A stretch of 61,331 nucleotides of DNA from Bryobacteraceae bacterium (GCA_025980665.1 JAICXC010000012.1:1-61331), one strand, 5' to 3'. Positions 1 through 9,268 are shown, numbered from the stretch's first letter. Numbers and translations: made by a program. The notes: generated by a model not told the origin, from the letters alone.

Positions 1-348
<348 letters not shown>

Positions 349-369
349 TTAGCAGAATAAAAAACCCTG

Positions 370-552
370 CTAGTGGATCTGGGGATGCTGGTTGATGCCG
401 AAGTAGGAGAGAGCCATCAGCACCAGAACGAACAAGGCTATACGGAGGGACCAGTATTTCATGCGGGACTTCGGATCGAGGAGACTCTTTACGCGCTGGT
501 TAAAGGCCCGGTTGGGGAGCATGCAATCGAGCAGCGCGGAGAGGACACTCAT
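370..552 (-). CDS. 60-residue single-span membrane peptide
   Basis: Not a family I recognise. The N-terminal half is soluble and basic (LPNRAFNQRVKSLLDPKSR). It is followed by one hydrophobic helix (SLRIALFVLVLMALSYFGI) and a short polar tail. Codon third positions are strongly G/C, as in real genes of this window, which is the main reason to believe it. No strong ribosome binding site is seen before the ATG. It ends 33 bases before thiC on the same strand, so the two may be cotranscribed. The helix followed by QHPQIH suggests an inner-membrane peptide with its N-terminus in the cytoplasm, but no function can be assigned. Confidence 0.6.
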   Translation of the reverse strand: MSVLSALLDCMLPNRAFNQRVKSLLDPKSRMKYWSLRIALFVLVLMALSYFGINQHPQIH

Positions 553-654
553 TAGACCCGGTTATACCGCATCTAGGACTGAGGAAGATCGCGTATGTGA
601 AGACCCTTCCGGATTTCGCCGCGAGCCGAGGATATTCCGCCGGTCCGCCAGCTC

Positions 655-1266
655 TTACCGGAACCAGTCCAGGATCGTCCGCGCGGCATCAAAACTCCAG
701 GCCGAAAGCGTGAACCCGATCTGCGTATACGCCATCAAAAGAATCAGCAGCAAGAATCCGTAGCGCGCGACCATCGAATAGATCTCCACCGGGATTCTCG
801 CCGCCAGCAGTAACTTCGACCCATCCAGCGGTGGCACCGGGATCATGTTGAACAGCGCCAGATACAGGCTCAGCCGCACACCTTGCGCAGCGAAGTTAGC
901 TACAGCTAAATTGGCATGTGCGGTTGCCGCCGCCACCGCCGCGAGAATCACCGCGAACACGACATTGCTCGCCGGACCCGCCAGCGCCACAATCGCCATC
1001 CCGTTCAAGCCACCCCACAGCTTCGAGGGATTCGTACTCACCGGCTTGCCCCACCCGAGGAAACCGGCGCCGATCAGCGACGTCACTGCGGGAAGAAGCA
1101 CCGTGCCGATCCAATCGACGTGGGCCAGAGGATTGAGCGTGACGCGGCCTTGGAGTCGTGGCGTGTCGTCGCCCAATTTAGTCGCGACCCAGGCATGAGC
1201 GAATTCGTGGGGCGTCGTCAGCAGCCACAACAACGCCACATTGGTCAGGGCCGCGTCAAAATTCAT
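655..1266 (-). CDS. Site-2 protease family (peptidase M50) membrane protein
   Basis: Intramembrane zinc metalloprotease of the compact rhomboid-sized M50 type (203 residues, about five membrane spans). The zinc-binding HEFAH motif is at residues 20-24 in the first helix. The second metal/active-site motif, NMIPVPPLDGSKLL, lies near residue 145. It lacks PDZ domains, unlike RseP/EcfE, so its substrates cannot be guessed from sequence. The gene follows a small secreted-protein gene on the same strand with an 11-base gap, and the two are probably cotranscribed. Confidence 0.9.
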   Translation of the reverse strand: MNFDAALTNVALLWLLTTPHEFAHAWVATKLGDDTPRLQGRVTLNPLAHVDWIGTVLLPAVTSLIGAGFLGWGKPVSTNPSKLWGGLNGMAIVALAGPASNVVFAVILAAVAAATAHANLAVANFAAQGVRLSLYLALFNMIPVPPLDGSKLLLAARIPVEIYSMVARYGFLLLILLMAYTQIGFTLSAWSFDAARTILDWFR

Positions 1267-1277
1267 TCAAGGAAGGC

Positions 1278-1640
1278 TTATTGAGGCAGGAATCGCACCG
1301 GTTGAATCGGCGTGGGCAGCTCCGCTGACTCCCGAGAGGAGGTAACTTTCCACCCTTCACGAGTCTTCTCGAGCAGGATGACTACGGGCACGCTACGTGT
1401 CGCAGTTGAACCGTATTGGACGCGTGAGGCTTCCACTCGGGCAACTTTGGAGGACAAGAATTGAACCGAGTGAGTAACCATCACCGGACGGCTCATCTCC
1501 GACCAAACTCGCCCGCTCTCGCGCCCAGTTTGCGCGGAATTCCACGAGGTGATGACTCTGTCAATAGCCTCGCGATCCTTTGCTCGATCCGCGGCCCATA
1601 GCCACGACGACGCCACCAGGAGTCCGGCTACCCATTTCAT
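1278..1640 (-). CDS. Small secreted protein, possibly NTF2/SnoaL-like fold
   Basis: 120 residues with a signal peptide (MKWVAGLLVASSWLWA, cleavage likely after AWAA or so). The mature part begins DREAIDRVITSWNSAQ and ends with strands rich in V/I (SVPVVILLEKTREGWKV). That layout, an N-terminal helix then a curved sheet ending with a WKV-type strand, is typical of NTF2-like/SnoaL proteins, but I cannot confirm the fold. It is 11 bases upstream of the M50 protease gene. Function unknown. Confidence 0.7.
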   Translation of the reverse strand: MKWVAGLLVASSWLWAADRAKDREAIDRVITSWNSAQTGRESGRVWSEMSRPVMVTHSVQFLSSKVARVEASRVQYGSTATRSVPVVILLEKTREGWKVTSSRESAELPTPIQPVRFLPQ

Positions 1641-1683
1641 GACCCCATGCTAGCACCGTGTTCGCCAAGTATCATATATAGCG

Positions 1684-3363
1684 ATGCGAATTCCCGCCCT
1701 TCTGTTTTTGGCGCTGTTGCCGTTATCCGCCCAGGACGCCGGCGTCACCCGCGCTGACTGGCCGCACTATGGCGGCACCCAGTTTTCCTGGCGCTACAGC
1801 GCCCTCGACCAGATCAATACTTCGAACGTCAAAAATCTTCTCCCCGCCTGGATTTTCCAAACCGGCGATTACACTGAGTACCTCGGCTCCACGCCCATCG
1901 TGGCCGACGGCGTGATGTATCTTATCTCCGCCAGCGCGCGCGTCTTCGCTCTTGACGCTGCCAAAGGGACCGTGATCTGGCAGTATCGCTATCCCACCCC
2001 GCGCGCGGGCATCGCGGGCAGCCATTCCGATTTCATCCAGAATCGTGGAGTCGCAGTCAGCGACGGCAAAGTAATCTTCGGTACCAGAGACAATTTTCTG
2101 GTCGCGCTCGATCAAAAGACTGGCAAGGAACTCTGGAAGGTGAGCGTCGACGACCCGAAACAGTGCGGCTGCAACAACCTCGCCGCGCCACTGATCGTCA
2201 AGGACAAAGTCATCGTCGGGGGCAATGGCGGCGACCAGGCGCATCGCGGATATCTCACCGCCTTTTACACCAAAACCGGCCGCCTCGCCTGGCGTTGGTA
2301 CGTAGTTCCCGGTCCGGGCGAAAAGGGAAACGAAACATGGAAGGGAGATAGTTGGCGCTACGGTGGCGGCGCTCCCTGGCTCACCGGCTCCTTCGATCCC
2401 GACTTAAATCTGGTCTATTGGGGCACCGGCAACGCTGCGGCGGATTTCTACGATACCGATCGCGTCACTGCGGGCGCCAGCAAAACCCGGGATGTGAACC
2501 TGTATACAGCTAGCGTGGTCGCGCTTGACGCCGACACCGGAAAACTCCGCTGGCACTTCCAGGAAGTCCCGGACGATCAATGGGACTATGACTCTTCCTA
2601 TGAAGTCCTGCTCATGGACCGGCAAATCAAAGGCCAGATGCGCAAGATCCTGGTCCACATGAACAAGAGCGGCTTGACGTTCGTACTCGATCGCGCCACC
2701 GGCGAATTTATCAGCTCGTTCAATGTTCCGGAGCTTTCGAATTGGATTTCGGGCGTCACCGAAGACGGCAAGCTAGTGGGACGCAACGAGCCGGAAATGG
2801 GAAAAACCAAGAACTTCTGCCCGAGTACGGCTGGGGCTAAAAGCTGGAATTCCACCGCGTACTCGCCTCGCACCGGCTTCCTATATGTCCCAGCCATGGA
2901 ACTCTGCATGGACATCACTCCCAACGACACCAAGGCCACTGAAGGGCGCTTCTATATGAATGGCGACTTCCCCACTCGCCTGCCGCCCAATCGATCCACA
3001 TACAGCCATGTGGACGCCTGGGATCCGATCACCGGCAAGAAAATCTGGAGCGTGCCGTACAAGTACGTCCTGCTTGCGTCCATGCTCGCTACGGGCGGCG
3101 ATCTGGTATTTACAGGCGATCCCGAAGGGAACTTCTTCGCACTGGACGCGCGCACCGGCGACAAGTTGTGGAGCTTCCAGACGGGCGCCGGACATCGCGG
3201 CGCATCGATATCCTATTCGGTCAATGGGCGGCAATACATTGCAGTAACGACGGGGTTTCAGCAGACCGTGGTCGGCAGCGCCGTCATCGGCTTGTTCCCC
3301 GAGGAAAGTTTTCGCGCGGGATCGACGCTCGTCGTCTTCGCGTTGCCGGAGGCGTCGCGATGA
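1684..3363 (+). CDS. PQQ-binding eight-bladed propeller quinoprotein (alcohol dehydrogenase-like)
   Basis: Periplasmic PQQ dehydrogenase-type protein of 559 residues with signal peptide MRIPALLFLALLPLSAQ. Repeated tryptophan-docking motifs of the quinoprotein propeller are visible: KTGKELWKV, KTGRLAWRW, DTGKLRWHF, ITGKKIWSV, RTGDKLWSF. The family motif QEVPDDQWDYD and the metal/active-site segment WGTGNAAADFYDTD are present. QCGCNN lies where type I alcohol dehydrogenases often carry a vicinal cysteine pair; here the two cysteines are separated by glycine. The stop overlaps the start of a c-type cytochrome gene by four bases (ATGA), which points to electrons passing from PQQ to that cytochrome. 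The alcohol or aldehyde substrate is not predictable. Confidence 0.9.
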   Translation: MRIPALLFLALLPLSAQDAGVTRADWPHYGGTQFSWRYSALDQINTSNVKNLLPAWIFQTGDYTEYLGSTPIVADGVMYLISASARVFALDAAKGTVIWQYRYPTPRAGIAGSHSDFIQNRGVAVSDGKVIFGTRDNFLVALDQKTGKELWKVSVDDPKQCGCNNLAAPLIVKDKVIVGGNGGDQAHRGYLTAFYTKTGRLAWRWYVVPGPGEKGNETWKGDSWRYGGGAPWLTGSFDPDLNLVYWGTGNAAADFYDTDRVTAGASKTRDVNLYTASVVALDADTGKLRWHFQEVPDDQWDYDSSYEVLLMDRQIKGQMRKILVHMNKSGLTFVLDRATGEFISSFNVPELSNWISGVTEDGKLVGRNEPEMGKTKNFCPSTAGAKSWNSTAYSPRTGFLYVPAMELCMDITPNDTKATEGRFYMNGDFPTRLPPNRSTYSHVDAWDPITGKKIWSVPYKYVLLASMLATGGDLVFTGDPEGNFFALDARTGDKLWSFQTGAGHRGASISYSVNGRQYIAVTTGFQQTVVGSAVIGLFPEESFRAGSTLVVFALPEASR

Positions 3364-4118
3364 AGCTCGGTTCGCTCTTGCTCGCCGCCACCGCGTTCGC
3401 TGCGGCTCAAAATCTTCCGGACGTCCTAAAGCAGGGCGAAGCTGTATTCAGCAAATCCTGCGCGACCGGATACTGCCACGGAGCCAGGGGCACCAACGGG
3501 GGCGCGCCCCGCCTGGCTGGGCGCGGATTCGACCAGGCTTTCATCGCCAACACCGTCCAACAGGGTATTCCGAGCACGGCGATGCCGGCATTCGGAGCAA
3601 CGCTGTCTCGCGCCGATCTAACCGCCGTGGTGGCCTATGTGGCCTCCCTGAATGGCGTCACCAATCCCGTAATCACCGTTAGCGGCGCACCTCCAGGCCC
3701 GTCAATCGCACGTCTTACAGGCGACGCTGCTCGTGGCCGCAATCTCTTCTCTGACTCTGTCCGCAGCTTTGGACGATGCTCCACCTGTCATGAAATCGGA
3801 GGCATCGGCATCCCTGTCGCGACACCGATCGGGAAAGTGCCCGCTGACACCGCCGCGCTGAAGGCGTTGAGCACTCCACAGGTTTCGACGGTGACCCTGG
3901 GCGGCGAGTCGATGCCGGCTCTAATCGTCAGCAAGAAAGCCAACACGGTGGTCTTCTACGATCTGACCAGCGCACCGCCTGTGCTCCGGACCGAATCGCC
4001 CTCGTCCGTTCAGACTGGCGAAGGCAGTACCTGGCGTCACTCCTCGGTTATTGGGTCCTATAATGAAGCTGAGCTCTCGGCGATTCTTTCGTATCTCCGC
4101 GCGGTAGTAAAACCCTGA
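3360..4118 (+). CDS. Di-haem-type c cytochrome, partner of the upstream quinoprotein
   Basis: 252 residues; the ATG at 3360 overlaps the quinoprotein stop, and MKLGSLLLAATAFAAAQ is a signal peptide. Two haem sites are suggested. The second is a normal CSTCH (C140-H144). The first is CATGYCH (C34, C39, H40), which has four residues between the cysteines instead of two. A methionine ligand for the first domain is likely in STAMPAFG (M75). The domain order (cytochrome c, linker, cytochrome c) fits an electron acceptor of PQQ dehydrogenases. A longer open frame extends upstream inside the quinoprotein gene but has no signal peptide and is discarded. Confidence 0.88.
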   Translation: MKLGSLLLAATAFAAAQNLPDVLKQGEAVFSKSCATGYCHGARGTNGGAPRLAGRGFDQAFIANTVQQGIPSTAMPAFGATLSRADLTAVVAYVASLNGVTNPVITVSGAPPGPSIARLTGDAARGRNLFSDSVRSFGRCSTCHEIGGIGIPVATPIGKVPADTAALKALSTPQVSTVTLGGESMPALIVSKKANTVVFYDLTSAPPVLRTESPSSVQTGEGSTWRHSSVIGSYNEAELSAILSYLRAVVKP

Positions 4119-4645
4119 CGATTTTCACCATCGGCCACTCCACGCTGCCCATCGAGAAATTTCTCGAAGTGTTGGCCGCGCACGGCATTCGACAGCTGGT
4201 AGACGTTCGAACGATTCCGAAGTCGCGACGCCATCCTCATTTCGGCCAGGATCAACTCGCCCCTTCGCTGGAACAACGCGGAATCCGGTATACTCACCTT
4301 CCCGGACTCGGAGGACTCCGGCACGCCCGCAAGGATTCCCTCAATACCGGCTGGAAGAACGCCAGCTTTCGCGGTTATGCGGATTACATGCAGACTCCCG
4401 CGTTCGCCGAGAACCTCAGCAAGCTCATCGAGATCGCCGCCGCCGGTCCCACCGTGATCATGTGCGCCGAAGCGGTCCCGTGGCGATGTCACCGGTCTCT
4501 GATCGCCGACGCCCTCACCGCGCGTGGAATCGAAGTCGAGCACATCCTGACCGCCACCAGCCGCAAAGCCCACAAATACACCCCTTTTGCGCGCGTCAAC
4601 GGAGCCTCGGTGACCTACCCGGCACTCCCCCTGATGGAGTCCTGA
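4115..4645 (+). CDS. DUF488 family protein
   Basis: Small soluble protein of the DUF488 family. The conserved N-terminal TIFTIGHST is encoded from 4118 on, upstream of the first ATG in frame (4169). The frame is closed by TGA at 4070-4072, and no ATG, GTG or TTG lies between. The most likely start is therefore a CTG at 4115, inside the stop of the cytochrome gene (CTGA overlap), with translation coupled to it. Other family motifs: DVRTIPKSRRHPHF, HLPGLGG, GPTVIMCAE and WRCHRSLIADAL. Family members are thought to bind nucleic acid or act as nucleases, but the function is not established. If the CTG is not used, the product is 158 residues from 4169 and lacks the conserved first strand. Confidence 0.8.
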   Translation: MTIFTIGHSTLPIEKFLEVLAAHGIRQLVDVRTIPKSRRHPHFGQDQLAPSLEQRGIRYTHLPGLGGLRHARKDSLNTGWKNASFRGYADYMQTPAFAENLSKLIEIAAAGPTVIMCAEAVPWRCHRSLIADALTARGIEVEHILTATSRKAHKYTPFARVNGASVTYPALPLMES

Positions 4646-4650
4646 TAGAC

Positions 4651-5613
4651 TTGAAGAGGTTGTTGCTAGCACGCAATATCGCGCTCCTTATGCTTGCGGG
4701 GATAGCTCTCGCACAGGCGCCCCCAGCCTCCCAGGACGACGTCCCCACGTACCGTACCGATGCGCGGCTAGTGCTTCTGCATGCCAGCGTTGTCGATAAG
4801 AACGGGAAGCTGGTCACCAACATCCCTCAGTCGGCTTTCAAGGTTTTCGAAGACGGCGTGGAGCAGCCGATTCGGCTGTTTCGCCGCGAGGACGTTCCCG
4901 TCTCCATGGGTATCATCGTCGACAACAGCGGAAGCATGACCAGCAAACGAACCAGAGTCGCCGCCGCCGCCCTGGAGCTGGTGAAGCAATCCAACCCGGA
5001 CGATGAAGTCTTTATCGTCAATTTCAACGACGATACACACTTCGATCAGCCTCTTACTAACGACGTCAAGAAAATGGAGGCCGCGCTCGCGAGAATGGAA
5101 GCTCGCGGCGGCACCGCGATGCGCGATGCGTTGAGCAAGTCCATCAATTACGTGAAGAAGAACGGTAAGAAGGACAAGAAAGTCCTCGTCGTGATCACGG
5201 ACGGCAACGACAATTCGAGCGATATCACCCTGGAACAGGTTCTCCGTCAGGCGCAGAACAGCGAGGTGCTAGTCTACGCCATCGGACTATTGAACGAGGA
5301 AGAAGCGCGGGAAGCGCGGTCGGCGAAGAAAGCGCTGAAGACTTTGGTGGACGCCTCGGGCGGGATGGATTATTATCCCAAGAGTACCAGCGATGTTCAG
5401 GAAATTACGCCGCGCGTAGCGCACGAAATCCGAAATCAATACATTCTCGGATACACATCCTCCAATCAGGTTATGGATGGATCGTTCCGGCAAATTAAAG
5501 TGACCGTCACCGGCTTCGGCCGGCCTACGGTCCGCACCCGCAACGGCTACTACGCGACACCTACCGCCCGCGTCATCGATCCATTCGGGCAAACAGTCAC
5601 CGCTCGCCGTTAG
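4651..5613 (+). CDS. Secreted von Willebrand factor A domain protein (acidobacterial VWFA-related type)
   Basis: 320 residues from a TTG at 4651, chosen because GGAG lies 12 bases upstream and the start gives a full signal peptide (KRLLLARN, then a hydrophobic stretch to ALAQA). The nearest ATG (4690) would cut the signal's basic end. The VWA domain carries the MIDAS motif DNSGS near residue 88 and VVITDGNDNSS later. An N-terminal beta domain (ARLVLLHASVVDKNGKLV, then FKVFEDGVEQ) and a C-terminal YYATPT tail match the acidobacterial VWFA-related family. Exported, role unknown, probably protein binding at the envelope. It converges with a paralogue, and the two genes share four bases at their stops. 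Confidence 0.9.
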   Translation: MKRLLLARNIALLMLAGIALAQAPPASQDDVPTYRTDARLVLLHASVVDKNGKLVTNIPQSAFKVFEDGVEQPIRLFRREDVPVSMGIIVDNSGSMTSKRTRVAAAALELVKQSNPDDEVFIVNFNDDTHFDQPLTNDVKKMEAALARMEARGGTAMRDALSKSINYVKKNGKKDKKVLVVITDGNDNSSDITLEQVLRQAQNSEVLVYAIGLLNEEEAREARSAKKALKTLVDASGGMDYYPKSTSDVQEITPRVAHEIRNQYILGYTSSNQVMDGSFRQIKVTVTGFGRPTVRTRNGYYATPTARVIDPFGQTVTARR

Positions 5614-6569
5614 TTCTTGGGCGCAAGTGGAAGCGTAGGCGCGTAATACCCGTGCCGGGCTCGGACGGTGAATTCCTTGCGGTCCTTCACGCGAATATCC
5701 ACGGGATGGTACAGTCCGTCGGTGCGCAGCGGATCCGGCCGGTAGAATACGTTGTACTGATGCCGCAGTTCATTGGCGATGTTCTCGAAGGACTGCCCCA
5801 TGTCCTCAGCCTTAAACGGAAAGAAGGCGATTCCGCCGGTCTCTTCCGCATAGCGCTTCAGCACTTTGTCCCCGCTGGTTTCCAGATGCGTGATGTTGGT
5901 CGAAATTGTGTAGATCACCGCGTCAGCCTTATGCGCCATCTCGAGCGCCTGCTCGCGGGTGTATCGGCTCTGGTTATCGTCGCCATCGCTGAGGATCACA
6001 ATTGCGCGGCGGAATTTATCGCGCGGCTGATCCATCATTAGCTTGTCACGGCAGGAGTAGAAAATCGCGTCGTATAGGGCCGTACCGCCGCCAGGCCGTA
6101 GCTCCCGGATGGCTTTGGTTACAGCTACCTGGTCGTCGGTCAGGTCCGCCACCAGTTCGGGCGACGTATCGAAACTCACCACCAGCGCCTTATCCTTGCC
6201 CGGACGCATGACCGTGGTGATGAAGTCCGTCGCGGCTTCCTGGATGAACCGGAATCTCTCGCGAATGCTATTGCTGGTATCGATCAGCATCGCGATCCGC
6301 AAAGGCAGGTCAGTTTCCGCCGTGAATTCCAGAATCTGCTGAGGCTTTTTGTTTTCGAAGATTTCGAAATCGTTCCTAGTGAGATCGCTTACGAAGCGCC
6401 CCTTCTTATCAGTCACCGTGTACAGCAAGTTGACGCGCGTCACGTCCACTGTGATCCGGCTCGGATCGTCCGCCGAGGGGGCTGCCTTCTGCGCCGCCTT
6501 CTGCTTGGCGCTCTGGCCAAACACCAAAGTTATGCTCAGGAGGCCAATAAATACACGTTTCATCTTCAC
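5610..6569 (-). CDS. Secreted von Willebrand factor A domain protein (acidobacterial VWFA-related type), paralogue
   Basis: 319 residues with signal peptide MKMKRVFIGLLSITLVFGQ. N-terminal strand domain (VDVTRVNLLYTVTDKKGRFV, then FEIFENKKPQ), VWA domain with MIDAS motif DTSNS, IVILSDGDDNQS, and the C-terminal RARHGYYAP that closes this family. It has the same architecture as the neighbouring gene on the other strand, so the pair probably arose by duplication and inversion. The two stop codons overlap in TTAG, leaving no room for a terminator between them. Confidence 0.9.
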   Translation of the reverse strand: MKMKRVFIGLLSITLVFGQSAKQKAAQKAAPSADDPSRITVDVTRVNLLYTVTDKKGRFVSDLTRNDFEIFENKKPQQILEFTAETDLPLRIAMLIDTSNSIRERFRFIQEAATDFITTVMRPGKDKALVVSFDTSPELVADLTDDQVAVTKAIRELRPGGGTALYDAIFYSCRDKLMMDQPRDKFRRAIVILSDGDDNQSRYTREQALEMAHKADAVIYTISTNITHLETSGDKVLKRYAEETGGIAFFPFKAEDMGQSFENIANELRHQYNVFYRPDPLRTDGLYHPVDIRVKDRKEFTVRARHGYYAPTLPLAPKN

Positions 6570-6575
6570 CTAGGA

Positions 6576-7454
6576 TTATAGCCCCGCGAGCCAAGCCTCA
6601 AGAGCCGCTGGCAAAGGCGCTTCTACGGTTACCTTTTCCCCGGTAGCAGGGCTAACAAACCCAATTCGCCAGGCATGCAGGAACAACCTTTCTGCCGGCG
6701 GAGCTCCATAGACGCGATCGCCCGCCACCGGATGGCCGATGCTCGCCAGATGCACCCGGATCTGATGGGTCCGGCCAGTGCCAATGCGCACTTCTAGAAA
6801 CGTGAACTTCTCGAAGCGCTTCCGCACGCGATAGTCGGTCAGAGCTTCGCGGCCGGATTCAAGCCGTGCCGTCATACGTATCCGCCGCACTGGATCTCGC
6901 GCGATCGGTTTCGTGATCCGTCCCGAATCGGCCCCTACTTTTCCATGCACCAGCGTGAGATAGATCTTCTCTACCGTCCGGCCCGCGAACTGGGCGGCTA
7001 AAGCCCGATGCGCCGCGTCAGTCCGCGCGACCAGAATCACGCCGCTGGTATCCTTGTCCAACCTGTGCACGATTCCCGGCCGCATCTCGCCTCCCAATTG
7101 CGAGAGAGCCTCGAAGCGATGCACCAGCCGATTCACCAGCGTCCCTTCGTGCAACCCGGCGCCTGCGTGTACCGCCAGGCCTGCTGGCTTGTTTACAACG
7201 ATGAGAGATGCATCCTCGTACAGCACTTCCACGGGAAGATCTTCGGGAGTGGCTTTAAGCGGCGGAAGTCCGGCGGGGGAAACGTCGATCGTCTCGCCGC
7301 CGCGCAGCAGAAGCGACGATTTTGCCGGCGAACCGTCTACCTGCACGCGGCCCTCTTTAATCCAGGATTGAATTCGCGAGCGGCTGTAGTCGCTCAGCTT
7401 TTCTTGGAGAAAGTGATCCAGCCGCTTCGCTGGCTCACCTGTGAACGTCTGCAT
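6576..7454 (-). CDS. RluA/RluD-family 23S rRNA pseudouridine synthase
   Basis: 292 residues from the ATG at 7454 (MQTFTGEPAKRLDHFL). A longer TTG start at 7493 would overlap metW by 26 bases and add a poorly conserved head. An S4 RNA-binding domain occupies roughly residues 8-65 (RLDHFLQEKL, SRIQSWIKEGRVQVDG). The catalytic domain has HRLDKDTSG with the nucleophilic aspartate, NKPAGLAVH, and GRTHQIRVHL near the C-terminus. It isomerises uridines in 23S rRNA, most like RluD. Last gene of a metX-metW-synthase run with 13 bases after metW. Confidence 0.9.
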   Translation of the reverse strand: MQTFTGEPAKRLDHFLQEKLSDYSRSRIQSWIKEGRVQVDGSPAKSSLLLRGGETIDVSPAGLPPLKATPEDLPVEVLYEDASLIVVNKPAGLAVHAGAGLHEGTLVNRLVHRFEALSQLGGEMRPGIVHRLDKDTSGVILVARTDAAHRALAAQFAGRTVEKIYLTLVHGKVGADSGRITKPIARDPVRRIRMTARLESGREALTDYRVRKRFEKFTFLEVRIGTGRTHQIRVHLASIGHPVAGDRVYGAPPAERLFLHAWRIGFVSPATGEKVTVEAPLPAALEAWLAGL

Positions 7455-7467
7455 CAGAAGAACGATA

Positions 7468-8070
7468 TCAATGTGATCCTGCGGACACTTCAAACACCGC
7501 GATCTCCGCCATCAGGTTCGGCAGCCACGTCACCTGCCGCTCCCCCGCAACACAAATTCGCCGTTCCACTTTCCAGCCCTGCTGCTGCGCCAACGCCTCG
7601 AAGTCCAGCACGGACAGGAAATGGATGTTCGGTGAATCGTACCAGTCATAAGGAAACCGGTCCGTCCGAGGCGCACGTCCACTCAATAGCCAAGCCAACC
7701 GCACGGAGTAATGCCCGAAATTCGGAAATGCCACGATGGCACGCTTGCCGACCCGCAGCATCCCGCGCAACACCGCCAGCGGATATCGCGTCTCCTGTAG
7801 TGTTTGCGACAGCACCACGTAGTCGAATGCCAAGTTGGGATAGTCTTCGACCGCCGACTCCAGATCGCCTTGATAGACCGATGCCCCGCGCGCAATGGCC
7901 TTTTGCACGCGAGCGCCTTCCATCTCGACGCCGCGCCCGTCCACCTGCTTGTGCTCCTTGAGCCAAGCCAGCAGTTCGCCCTCGCCACAGCCCAAATCCA
8001 GCACTCGTGTCTTCGGCTCGATCAGTTCCCCGATGATCGCGAAGTCGCGCCGCCCGTAGACATTAGCCAT
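7468..8070 (-). CDS. metW: MetW, methionine biosynthesis protein
   Basis: 200 residues with a class I SAM-binding motif (VLDLGCGEGELLAWL), FDYVVLSQTLQE and the MetW-typical segment FPNFGHYSVR, RFPYDWYDSPNIHFLS. MetW accompanies MetX in many bacteria and is needed for full homoserine acyltransferase activity. The gene starts five bases after metX stops, which supports the assignment and cotranscription. Confidence 0.95.
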   Translation of the reverse strand: MANVYGRRDFAIIGELIEPKTRVLDLGCGEGELLAWLKEHKQVDGRGVEMEGARVQKAIARGASVYQGDLESAVEDYPNLAFDYVVLSQTLQETRYPLAVLRGMLRVGKRAIVAFPNFGHYSVRLAWLLSGRAPRTDRFPYDWYDSPNIHFLSVLDFEALAQQQGWKVERRICVAGERQVTWLPNLMAEIAVFEVSAGSH

Positions 8071-8075
8071 CGACT

Positions 8076-9146
8076 TTACGCATTTGCAGCCGCCTCACGG
8101 AACGTGCTTGCCAGGAATCCGCGGACCACTTCGGTCTGCTGCTCGACCTCTACCAGGAAAGAATCGTGCCCGTAGCGCGCATCCAGATTGCAGTACGCCA
8201 CGTCGCAATTCCTTCCCCGCAAAGCTTTGACGATTTCCAAGGATTGATATGGCGGATACAGCCAGTCCGAGGTGAAGCTGATCAGCAGAAATCGTGCCTC
8301 ATTCGATTCGAACAGCGTGGGCAATGCGCCGCGCTGTGTCAGATCGAACGTGTCCATGGCACGCGTGATATAGATGTACGAGTTCGCATCGAACCGGTCG
8401 ACGAACTTATAGCCGCGATACTTCAGGTAGCTCTCGACTTCGAACTGGTCGGGCGTTCGCAGCTTGCGCCCGAACTTCTCGCGCATGCTCTCGTCGCTCA
8501 TGTAGGTGATGTGGCCTACCATCCGCGCTACAGCCAGCCCGCGCCCCGGCAGCCGTCCCCCGTAATAATTTCCGTTATTCCAGTCGGGGTCAGCCATGAT
8601 CGCTTGCCGCCCCACCTCGTTAAACGCGATCTGCTGCGCGCTGTGTCGCGCGGTGGTCGCGATGGGGATGGCCGAAGCCACGCGCTCCGGATACGATACG
8701 GCCCATTCCAGCGCCTGCATACCGCCCATCGAGCCGCCCGACACGGTCAGCAACTTATCGATTCCCAGATGATCGATCAGCATTCTCTGCAGCCTTACCA
8801 TGTCCGCAATGGTGACCTGCGGGAAGGACATGGCCCAGGGGCATCCCGTCTCGGGGTTGATGCAGCCTGGACCTGTGGTGCCGCGGCAACCACCTAACAC
8901 ATTGGAACAAAGGACGAAATACTTGTCGGTATCGAAGGCCTTGCCGGGTCCGATCATGGACGACCACCACCCGCCTTCGCCCGCCGCATGTGCGTCGCCG
9001 GAAAAGGCGTGGACGATTAAGATGGCGTTGGAACGCGCCCCATTCAACTCGCCGTAGGTCTCATAAGCGACCTCTACGGGAGCTAGCGTAGCGCCGGAAT
9101 CGAGCTCCAGTCGGTCGAAAGTACAGCTAGCAACCTCCGTGACCAT
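8076..9146 (-). CDS. metX: Homoserine O-acetyltransferase MetX (alpha/beta hydrolase fold)
   Basis: 356 residues. Transfers an acyl group, usually acetyl, from acyl-CoA to homoserine in methionine synthesis. The nucleophile elbow [12 protein letters not shown], the oxyanion segment [12 protein letters not shown], the catalytic aspartate in SDWLYPP and the histidine in GHDSFL are all present, and the length is normal. Sequence alone does not settle acetyl versus succinyl specificity in this family. First gene of metX-metW-rluD-like. Confidence 0.95.
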   Translation of the reverse strand: MVTEVASCTFDRLELDSGATLAPVEVAYETYGELNGARSNAILIVHAFSGDAHAAGEGGWWSSMIGPGKAFDTDKYFVLCSNVLGGCRGTTGPGCINPETGCPWAMSFPQVTIADMVRLQRMLIDHLGIDKLLTVSGGSMGGMQALEWAVSYPERVASAIPIATTARHSAQQIAFNEVGRQAIMADPDWNNGNYYGGRLPGRGLAVARMVGHITYMSDESMREKFGRKLRTPDQFEVESYLKYRGYKFVDRFDANSYIYITRAMDTFDLTQRGALPTLFESNEARFLLISFTSDWLYPPYQSLEIVKALRGRNCDVAYCNLDARYGHDSFLVEVEQQTEVVRGFLASTFREAAANA

Positions 9147-9268
9147 GGGGATACTTTCAGTATACGAATACCACCTTCTTGCGAATACTGTAATCGTCGC
9201 GATCTTAGTGCGTCGAGCGGTGCGCTCTGCATCGACCGGGCGATCTTCTAAAGCATCCTGATGCCCGC

